A stretch of 22,659 nt of DNA from Pelargonium cotyledonis (lineage: Eukaryota > Streptophyta > Magnoliopsida > Geraniales > Geraniaceae), in the NCBI GenBank assembly GCA_036897625.1, contig JAYMTA010000974.1:1-22659 (forward strand), given 5' to 3'. Positions 1 to 8,500 of this stretch are shown here, piece by piece. Each line of letters begins with the position of its first letter. Within the stretch, counting starts at the first letter, position 1. The notes under the pieces were generated by a model. It was not told the DNA's origin. It worked only from the letters and a program-made list of their open reading frames with translations, and did no database searches. A program made the position numbers and the translations under genes.

Positions 1-329
1 TTATTTTTAGTATTTTATTGTTGCAATATATTAATATATAATTTAATCTTAATTTGTCAATACAAAAATATAGTTATGAAGGGTAAAATGTAAGTACATA
101 CAAAGGTATTATAGTAAATTTTAGTTTTAAATTTCATTCCCACATAAGTTGGAACGACCATTTCTTAGGTTTTGAGGAGGAATGATTTTCAAGAAAAAGC
201 TAAAATGGGCTTTCCTCATGGAATGGGGTTTCTAGCTATTCTTGCTTCTACCAAACATGAGAATGGAATGAAAATACTGGAATGAGCTTTCCATTCCATC
301 TCATTCCTGCTTACCAAACATAGCCTTAG
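1..329. mobile_element. Probable MITE tail, cut by window edge
   Basis: The right part (about 130-329) has the look of a plant miniature inverted-repeat element: runs of ggaatg/cattcc in both orientations, an internal hairpin (ggaatgag at 281-288 against ctcattcc at 300-307), and a terminus reading gcttaccaaacatagcctta. Phrases such as accaaacat next to cattcc repeats are common at the ends of plant hAT- or PIF-type MITEs. The other terminus is not in the window, so neither a target duplication nor the full inverted repeat can be checked. The left boundary is arbitrary, and bases 1-130 are simply AT-rich. Confidence 0.35.
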
Positions 330-492
330 AAAAATTGGAGTTGTGAATATTTTTTTTATATTGGAATTTGAGTAAATTTGTTTTTGATTTTGTGATTGAG
401 ATATATTTATGGGTATTTTAAAATGTTTATCTATTTATAAAAATCAGAAATCCTTATATGCCTCATATTTTTTCTTTCTTTTGATTTACTTA

Positions 493-800
493 GGATTAAA
501 AGTTAAGTAGGTCAATGAACTTACAAAAATTCACCGATTTGGTCCTTAAACTTTGAGTAACTCACTCAGTTTCTTGAATTTTGATACTTTGGGTCAAAAT
601 AGTCCTTGCCGTTAGTGGGAGTTAACTTACCATTAAATCCAATAACATGGTGCTGATATGAACGCTGACATATCATTTAAAATAATTATTAAATAATTTA
701 ATTACACACATGACATTTATTTGACAATTTTATTATTAAAATTAAATTAATATAACATTCAGCATAATAAGATTGTCATAGTTTTACTATTTTGCCCTTC
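493..800 (+). repeat. Left terminal inverted repeat of the MULE
   Basis: This arm pairs with the reverse complement of 1514-1850. Shared landmarks in order are ggattaaa, aagtaggtc, atgaacttacaaaa, tactttgggtcaaaatag, ccgttagtgggagttaac, tcatttaaaataattatt and ttgacaattttattatta, ending in a weaker ttttactatttt-ccctt block. Similarity is strong to about position 760 and looser beyond it. Confidence 0.85.
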
Positions 801-808
801 AAACTTTA

Positions 809-1513
809 ATTCTTTTGCTGTTATACCATCTTCCTCGTCACGTTTCCCCTCTCTTTGAAGAACTCCACAATGGTTGAACCTACACAACTATTTAAAATAT
901 CTCTATATTCGCTTGGACTCGCACAACCACGAGCCGCGAGGAGCAGAAAGCCGCCGCAAGCCACCTTTGCGAGCAGCAACACAACAAGCCGCCGCCGCCG
1001 CCGTGACCTGCGCAACAGCAAGCCGCTTTCGTCCTCTATACGAAAGCACGAATATCAGCTATTCCAGTAGAGAAATAAGAACCTTCCGCTTGCTGATTTG
1101 TCATTGGAGGATCAGCGGCTGAGCAGTGGTCAGACAATGGTGCGAGCTCCAACGGCTAAGCCAGCAGAAGTGGCTTGTTTGGGTGTTTGTTTGTTTGTTT
1201 TTTTTTTTTTTCAAAGTTTTGATGGCGATTTTGACATGCTCAATTCTGGTTATTTTATGCATATAAGATTTGTTGGGTTATTTTTTTGGATGGTTGGTGG
1301 TATCTGTGGAGTTGTTTTGATGGCTTTGTTGAATGAGATTTGTAATGTTATGGTTGAATTTTTTGAGTTAGGATTTGCAAGCGATGGATTAATAGAGTTT
1401 TGAGTTGGTGTTTGGTTCAGAATTGAAGCAGATTGCAAAATAGCACAGATCTTGAATATTAGATTAGGAAAAAAATATAGAGAAGATGGCCAAAATGCAA
1501 AAAGAACATATAA
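809..1513. other. MULE interior, possible captured host sequence
   Basis: About 700 bp between the arms, with a composition unlike the rest of the element. Bases 920-1030 are GC-rich, with a run of gccgcc triplets and many ccgc/agcc words. From about 1170 the sequence turns T-rich (a gtttgtttgtttt run at 1184-1211) in the manner of a plant intron. This exon-like to intron-like shift fits a Pack-MULE carrying the 5' part of a host gene. Several short reading frames cross the block, but none gives a protein I recognise, so no CDS is called. A simple low-complexity interior is the alternative. Confidence 0.4.
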
Positions 1514-1850
1514 TAAAGGGTAAAATAGTAAAAATAAATAATAAAATAGTTATAATAATTTTCTAAACCAATTAGATTCTGCCACATGTTATATTAATTT
1601 AATTTTAATAATAAAATTGTCAAATGAATGCCACGTATGTAATTAAATTATTTAATAATTATTTTAAATGACATGTCAGTATCTACATCTGCGCCATGTC
1701 ATTGAATTTAACGGTAAGTTAACTCCCACTAACGGCAAAAACTATTTTGACCCAAAGTATCAAAGTTCAGGGACTTAAGTGGTTTATTCAAAGTTCAAAG
1801 ACTAAATTGATGACTTTTGTAAGTTCATGGACCTACTTGACCTTTAATCC
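1514..1850 (-). repeat. Right terminal inverted repeat of the MULE
   Basis: Reverse complement of the left arm. The inner end begins near a gggtaaaatagtaaaa block and the outer end is cctttaatcc at 1841-1850, directly followed by the 9-bp target duplication. It is some 30 bp longer than the left arm because of small insertions in its inner third, where pairing weakens. Confidence 0.83.
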
Positions 1851-1859
1851 ATTTACTTA

Positions 1860-3023
1860 TGAAAACAGGTTTGGAGTAGAGTAGATAATATATTGGTTTA
1901 TACAATAAATAAACAAAAAAGTTATAAAATTTACTCATGTAGAAAATGTTATGAGTTAATTAAGAGAATAGTTTTAGTATAGGGATATTATGTAAAAAAA
2001 ATTCATTTACATAGGTAGTAACAAATATGTAATTGAAAAATAATGAGAATATAGTAGACAAATATACATTATGATTACATGCGAATAAATGAAAGATCTA
2101 AAAAACACAATATTTTGTTAGCTTTCGTGACTTGAATAATGAAAGAATTCTACAATAGAAAGTAATGAGAGCATTAAAACTTATAAATAAATGTAATTAA
2201 AAAAAATTACCCTTTCAATTTCTTGAATTCAAATTAAATAAATGATTGATTAATTTGTTCAAACATGTAGTTGATTATGATTATTTAGTGTTTATATATT
2301 TTGTTATAGTATTTACATAATATTGACTTGTAATATTGTATGTTTTGGAATATAAGTTTTATAACCTTTGATTTTCTTCTTTAGTTTGAATGAATTTGAA
2401 AGCATATATGATTAACTTTTGTCTTTAAAATAAAAATAAAGCTACAAACAATCACATTGTTTTTTTTTAATCTAAAACAATCACATTGTTTATTACTTTT
2501 CTCCTCGTGATATATAGAATTATATGTAATGAAAACTGAAATAGTTTTATAAATTTTGAAAGAAAAAAGAAATCATACTATAAATGTTAACAATGAGTAT
2601 TTTATTTTCTAAAAAGAATGATCACAAATATGTTAACATTTCTTACTATATTTCTATTATTCAAAAGATGGATTTAAGCATGTTTGTTAAGAATTTATAG
2701 TAATATGATCCAGCAACATTTATATTATTGGTAAATGCATCATAATATTATAATACCTTATTTTTATTGTTGTAGGCTGCCTTAACATGTGAAAATATGA
2801 ACCGAAAGATGTGTATTTATCTGGTATGATAACAACAATAATTAGAAATTTAATTGATCAATTCTTTCTGAATATAAAAGCAAAATAAAATTTATATTAT
2901 CTGTAAGATAATTTATCAATTATCCATAATGTGACTTAAAATTAATAAGACTAATTGATGTTTGCCTTATGAATTGCATGATGACATGGAACCAATAAAT
3001 GGTATACAAGAGAGCTAATTGTG
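1860..3023. other. AT-rich intergenic DNA, no gene seen
   Basis: I see no coding sequence, RNA gene or recognisable transposon in this stretch. The only structure noted is a short direct repeat, aaacaatcacattgttt at 2446-2462 and again at 2475-2491 (29-bp period). Each copy is itself nearly palindromic (aaacaat/attgttt). Confidence 0.6.
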
Positions 3024-3162
3024 TCTTGCCAAACAAGAATGTTGAGATTCTTATCAAGCAAGTTTGATTATCTTGCCTTATAAGTTTCTATAATTCTTAT
3101 CAAGTAAGTTTTTAATTCTTGCCAAGCAAGCTTCCCAAACTCTTGGTTAGTAAGTTTCCATG
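3024..3162 (+). repeat. Degenerate 23-bp tandem array, about six units
   Basis: Units start near 3024, 3048, 3071, 3094, 3116 and 3140, each 22-24 bp. The approximate consensus of the 5' part of a unit is ttcttrycaagyaagttt. Units 3 and 4 (from 3094 and 3116) and unit 1 are the best preserved; the outer units are more diverged. No coding function is apparent. It may be an old minisatellite or the repetitive part of an unrecognised transposon. Confidence 0.65.
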
Positions 3163-4116
3163 CATGCAAACATCATCACCATTCACTTGTCTAAGATCAA
3201 GTCCTTATGGAGGGGTGAGATTTATTGAGAACATCTATAAATTGGTCCTCTCCCTACCTATGAAAGACATGCACTTGAAGAAAATCCATCTATATATTAG
3301 TGTGTGTAGTAAGTACTAAGGGTTAAGTGAGAGAAACCAATTGTAATCTAAGAATGATTTCATCAAGTATGGAGATGGCTTCTTTAACCAATTCAGATAT
3401 AATTTCTTATTACTTATTATGCATGTAAAATTCATAGATTTCAAAGATTCTTTTAAATTCATATGAAATGACAGACATGATCTTATGAACTTATGACTAT
3501 AACTTACATTATCTTCTAAAACAAAATAGAAGAAAGATCTTATTACTTTCTTTTTCATCTCTTTGTAGAAGAAGATGTCATATCTGACATGGTCTTCCCT
3601 TTTTATTTCATGTCATTCCCTGTAAAGTAGTCATTCAAAATTGAGGTTATATAAAAGTAAAAAGAACAATCAAAGAATTGATCACCTCAGAGATTTGTTG
3701 AAACTTCTTGGCGTTTCTTGAAAACTTTTGCTCTTTTGGCATAAAGTGTAGTGCACTTCTATATATAAATAAATAGAGAATCAAATTACGTGACTTTCTA
3801 ATTACTCACGACTCCTATTAGCTATTGGTATTAGATGAATTGTTTAGATATGTAGCTTCATCTATAATACTATATCTTATATATAGTTGTGTTTGTCATA
3901 GTTATTGTTATTATTAATAATTAACAGTTAATAGAGCAATTTTTGTAACTTATGAAAGATAAAAACTTTTTCAGTGAGAGTGCAAGAAATAGAAGGATTT
4001 GATGATGAGGCAGCACCATATGCTACCTCACCAATTTTAACATATATAGTATGTATTTCAAACTTTGATCATCATTATCATAGAACCCAAACACATTATC
4101 AAAAACACAATCATTA
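3163..4116. other. Intergenic DNA without a recognisable gene
   Basis: AT-rich sequence. Short open frames exist but resemble no family. The conserved C-terminal dimerisation segment expected downstream of the hAT core on the minus strand was looked for here and not found. A weak LTR-like signature was considered and set aside. Confidence 0.5.
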
Positions 4117-5058
4117 TTTTAACATTAAGCAAGTGGAGTTCGATCTTGTAGGAACATCCAAAATAAAGAAAAGCAGAATAACTAACTTTTTCAATTCTGA
4201 ACTTATTTTAAATTTAGAAATTTTTGTGGGAGATTGTTTAATAAGCCTCACATCAACCCTAATTATTTTTTATACTAATTTTCCTTCTAGCTAATCTTAT
4301 CATTGATTGTTACGTTAACTATATGGGCTATACACCTCATATGCATCCCATCCAAAATCACATTATTATCATTATTTTGAACTTCTTATTTGAATAAGCA
4401 ATAGCAATGTCATTAGCACTAACATTATCAACTGTGACTGTTAAAATTGAATATATACCACACTCCATAAGACACTTCAAAACTAATATACCTAGATCAT
4501 CACCCAACAATTGATGATTTTCTTGTGCAAATGTCAATTATGATCTATAGAGTGTTCCACGAGAGACATGTAATTAATATGCTAGAGAGATGTACATATG
4601 TCTGCTGTCAAACAAAACCTAGGTCTATGAACCCTGATATAGTTCTTAATTTTTTTCTTCCTCAGTCTTAAACAGTTTAGAAACATCTCAATTCATAGTG
4701 GAACGAAATGGAACAACAAACATAAGGCAGACAACATACAAAAATAACCTAAAATCTTTAGATTCTACTAGTCTAAATGTGAGTTCAGTAAGCACAAACT
4801 TCTTAATTAAGAGTTTCCCTACAAACAACTTTAAAACACCAATTACTTAAAAACATATTTTTGACCATTTTGATCAGTTTTAAAACCTAATATAAAATGT
4901 TTTGAATCAACTTCGTTACCAAGTACTAATTTACATTTTCTCTTATGTGTTAACATGGTTGATGTGTCACTATTATTCACATCAACACAATACATTTTAC
5001 CACAATACTGACAAGATAAGTACACGTTACCTGTCTCGATACCATTGTCGCATTTTAG
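4117..5058 (-). pseudogene. hAT-family transposase remnant (BED finger plus core motifs)
   Basis: Minus-strand fragments occur in the order expected of a plant hAT (Ac/RICESLEEPER-like) transposase. At 5058-4843 a BED-type zinc finger reads CQYCGKMYC, then TSTMLTHKRKCK, giving Cx2C...Hx3C. At about 4650-4505 come FCLTADICTSL and HINYMSLVEHSID, corresponding to the hAT TTD-WTS region with the first catalytic Asp. At about 4535-4370 come LKCLMECGI and LTVTVDNVSANDIAIAY, corresponding to the second Asp region. At about 4350-4300 MRCIAHIVN matches the RCxxHIxN motif. At about 4257-4117 come LIKQSPTKISKFK and LDVPTRSNSTCLML, where most relatives have Trp in place of the Ser after TR. In-frame stops interrupt the core, and at least two frame changes separate the pieces, so it is dead. 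The C-terminal hATC part is missing. Terminal repeats were not identified, so the ends given are those of the coding remains. Confidence 0.85.
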
Positions 5059-5198
5059 TTATTCCTTAGAAAGAAAACTCGTTTACAACACATTAGACTA
5101 CATTTTATCTGTCATAATTTATTCATGTTATAAACATATTCTCGTTTCGATTTGATTATAGAATTCACAATACTAATAACAAGACAGGCCAACTTTCA

Positions 5199-5217
5199 GG
5201 CCCAACGTTGATGGGCC
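5199..5217. promoter_or_regulatory. Inverted pair of site II (TGGGCC) motifs
   Basis: GGCCCA at 5199-5204 and TGGGCC at 5212-5217 face each other about 350 bp before the SPP start codon. TGGGCY site II elements are known TCP-factor targets, common in promoters of plant housekeeping and organelle-related nuclear genes, which would suit a peptidase needed for all plastid import. Binding is inferred only. No convincing TATA box was picked out between here and the start codon. Confidence 0.45.
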
Positions 5218-5517
5218 AAACATGTCTAGAACATTTGGATATCCAAAGTGTGTTATTGTTTCTCGTACTTTCCAGTTACATAAACCCTGAATCCTTTGTG
5301 GTCGTCGTTGTGACCCGAATACAATCTACCAAAATAGCTAAACCACAAAAAACGAAAAAAAAGAAAAGAAAAAAAACTAACCGGGGTCGGCCGAGCCAGA
5401 TATTATTAATAGCTGCACTGAACAAACCTGAATGCCTTCTTTCCCACAAGCCTTGGTTTGTATTGGTATTTGGTATTTGCTAACGAACTCGTTTTCTTCG
5501 TCATCTTCGTCACCACA

Positions 5518-5520
<3 letters not shown>

Positions 5521-5548
<28 letters not shown>
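5521..5548 (+). repeat. (CT)14 microsatellite in SPP 5' leader
   Basis: Fourteen uninterrupted CT units end 14 bases before the ATG at 5563. CT/GA tracts are frequent in plant 5' UTRs and core promoters, where they can bind GAGA-type (BPC) factors. It is likely length-polymorphic. Confidence 0.9.
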
Positions 5549-5552
<4 letters not shown>

Positions 5553-5562
5553 ACTGGCTGCA

Positions 5563-8500
5563 ATGGCTGCTTCCACCTCCCTCGTGGCCAGCGTTCCCCA
5601 TCTCCGCCCATCCTTCACCCCCAGAGACGACCGGAGCGTAGCGAATCCAATCCTGCGCCATCGCTCCTCTCTCTGCCTCCCCCTAATCAGATTCGATTCC
5701 CGGCGTCTATCCGCGTCTTCTCCGAGGAGGTAAGCTTCTCAATTCACTACTGTTTCGTTGGAAATTTCTTAATTGTCAGTAAGAGACCTGTGTTTTATTA
5801 GCCAATCCACTGAACAGATACTCTGTACCAATCGCCGTTGAGAAATGGGACTCGTGTTTTATTGAAGATGGTTACTTGTGTCGAGAACTACTGGAAATTA
5901 GCTGTTTACGAATACTTTTTAATTCATTGAGGTGTAGCTATAGTTTGGATATAATCACTGATGCAGCAGTGTCAAATAACAAATTCTCTGACTTTAGGGT
6001 TTATGTGTTGCATTGGTTGAAATTACCCTAATTATGTGTTATTTAATTTAATCAACCTATGTACATTTTTTTTATAATTGTGTGCCCATAGGAAATCTCA
6101 GAGTTTAAAGCTCATCAAATTCATGATTGTATTTGTATTTTTCCTTTCTTTTCGTTGACGTGCACACACACGTACGAAACAAAGCACGAACTGCCTCTGC
6201 ATACGTAGTGTTAGATTGGATATATTAAACTTTATTAATTTGCACATGTTGCTCTGGGTTATTGTGGATGAAGGTGGACTCAGGAAGTTGGAAGTAGCAG
6301 GCCAGGATCTTTCAGGAAGAAGAATAGTGGTTGGAGACAATTGTCTTCAGTTTCCAGTAATCCGGTTACAGAGGATTTCTTTCCAGAGAGACATAATTGT
6401 ATTTCTTGCTCACTTAGTCGGCGCAGAACTCGTCCTAGTAGTAGAAGATCTGTACCAAGAGTCTTTCTTGATAAGTCCACTTTTAGTTTGTCCAAGCATT
6501 CACTTCGGGATTCATCTGTAAGTAAGCTACTACATGTTATTTATGTAGATCAACTGTCTTTCCTTCACTAATATGAATATGGTTACACATCCACTAACTT
6601 AAAAATGATGATATCTATTGCAAAAGAATTAGTTTTCCTCTGTAAAGTTAGAATGGATGACCATGTGGAAAGGTGTCTTACTTTCTAGCTTTGTAGCCCC
6701 ACTTGACTGTTGTGTATGCATTTTCTGTATCCAACCCTGACTTGGAATCTAATAGTGTTTATTGTATCTGTTGTATATGTAACCTATTTAAGTTATTGAG
6801 TATGCTGATGTATTTGTTTGTACTTTTTCTACAAATGCTTGCCACTTTGTCTTGTGTGTCACGATGTGTGTAAAATTTGTTACGTTCTTTGTTTTAGTTT
6901 TGAAAATCTTCCAAGTAGTCTATGTAGAGCAATCTGAAACTCAAAAGCAGTGGCCGCACACCTGGCTGGTGTGTGTCTGATAGTATGCAGTTCCTTCAGT
7001 GTGTACATTAGAAACCTGTAATATGAGATGCTTAATGTCGAAAAGGACATCTTATATGATATATTTTCATTTTGCATTGTGTAACTTATCAGCACATGAG
7101 AAATGTACCATTCAAAATTACTAATATCCAGTTACTATGACACTTATGAATTATGAGTGAGCATTTTCAGATACTCTCCTACCGATCATTTTCTTTCTTC
7201 TTCCTGGTCTTAAGTACCAAGACCTTTGCCTCACTAGTTGTAGCATATCTAATCTTCAGGTTAAGCATATTCACGTTCCTTGTGCAACTGTGGGTCCAGA
7301 TGAGCCACACGCCGCAAGTATAGCCTTGCCAGATGGTATACTCGAGAAACCAGATTTGGACACATTGTTTCCTGAAGTAGAAAGAACAGAATTAGAAGCA
7401 TTTTTAAGATCTCAACTTCCTTCTCACCCGAGGTTGCATCGAGGGCAATTGAAAAATGGGCTCCAATATCTTATTTTACCAAATAAAGTTCCACCAAACA
7501 GGTATTTTATCGACAGTTATTATGGTTTTAGGAATGAACATGTCTTGGCATTTGTGATAAATCAAGTATGCAACTTCAATGGCTTTATGTTCTGAATATG
7601 GTACAATCCTTTTTGAAAATAACAAAGCAATTGTTAGGGTACAGCTTACTTACAAAGATTCTGCAAGTTGGTTTTCAAACTACCTATTACCACATTATGG
7701 GATTTTTTTTTGCTAATATTGGAGAATGTTTGCTGATATTCATTTCCCCACATGTTTGGAGCATTAATCTAGAGCCAAATAATTTCCATAAAGAAGGGAA
7801 AGCCAAACTGCTCTTAGATGACCTCTTTCTTCTCTCATACAGAAATTTTTGGAATTTCAGGTTTGAAGCACACATGGAGGTTCATGTGGGATCAATTGAC
7901 GAGGAAGATGATGAACAAGGAATAGCACATATGATTGAACATGTGGCATTTCTTGGAAGTAAAAAGCGTGAGAAACTTCTTGGGACGGGTGCCCGATCTA
8001 ATGCTTACACTGATTTCCACCATACAGTGTTCCACATTCATTCACCAACCAGTACAAAGGTTTGCTATACTAGCTGGCCATACAATTAAATCATACTATA
8101 TGCCATTTGTTTTGTCATTATAGTTATGTACTCCCTTTTATTTTATATATTTGAAACCTGATATCCTTGTATATCAATATTTAATGTTCTTTGGAACCAT
8201 ATAAAGTTCGATTGGTTGACAAGAAAATTCGTGGTTTCATACCTACAAATACAATGCACTCAATGAAAAGATGCACCTTCTGGTTCTGTGTTTCTTAGCT
8301 TTACAATTAAAACCACTTATTATAAATATATAATGGTGAAAGGAATGCTGTTTGCAGGACTCTGATGACGATTTACTTCCACTTGTCCTGGATGCCTTGA
8401 ATGAGGTATGAATCATGGAAAGTTGCTACAGGCTTTAAGACACTTTTTTCCATTATACAAACAAATACCCTAATGTTCATGTATTAAAGTTTAGCTATTT

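Larger units (their letters stand above)
493..1850. mobile_element. Non-autonomous Mutator-like element (MULE), complete, 1358 bp
   Basis: Both ends start with the same inverted terminus, ggattaaa followed by a g-t-aagtaggtc block. The flanks carry an identical 9-bp sequence, atttactta, at 484-492 and 1851-1859. Long terminal inverted repeats plus a 9-bp target-site duplication are diagnostic of the Mutator superfamily. The inverted repeats run for about 300 bp (roughly 493-800 and 1514-1850) and look about 85% identical by eye in the outer 150 bp. No transposase motif (MURA, SWIM or zinc finger) is seen inside, so the copy must have been moved by an enzyme made elsewhere. The perfect target duplication suggests a clean insertion. 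The interior is unlike the arms and may be captured host DNA. Confidence 0.87.

Noticed and set aside
821-1021. Minus-strand Arg/Leu-rich open frame in the MULE interior
   Set aside because: It arises from the antisense of a gccgcc run and has no recognisable protein features.
1098-1403. Plus-strand open frame of 101 codons inside the MULE
   Set aside because: Phe/Gly/Met-rich translation of T-rich intron-like DNA. No family resemblance, so it is treated as part of the possible cargo and not as a gene.
3040-3672. Possible solo LTR: TG...CA ends with a 5-bp aagaa duplication and a TATA-like ctataaa inside
   Set aside because: The supposed left end falls inside a unit of the 23-bp tandem array that continues across it, and the ends are poorly inverted. 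In AT-rich DNA a 5-bp match is weak evidence.
3822-3835. Sequence resembling a retroelement primer-binding site (ttggtattaga)
   Set aside because: Only a partial match to the usual initiator-Met site, with no LTR end before it and no element coding motifs after it.
3974-4294. Plus-strand open frame of 106 codons
   Set aside because: It lies antisense to the hAT transposase remains (LIKQSPTK and DVPTRSNST motifs on the minus strand) and resembles nothing itself.
5377-5661. Minus-strand open frame with a run of Arg-Glu repeats
   Set aside because: It is the antisense of the (CT)14 tract and SPP exon 1.
7568-7842. Open frame running through SPP intron 3 into exon 4
   Set aside because: It is intron read-through. 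Conserved SPP sequence begins only at 7861, and only the last 18 bp before that are a credible alternative exon extension.
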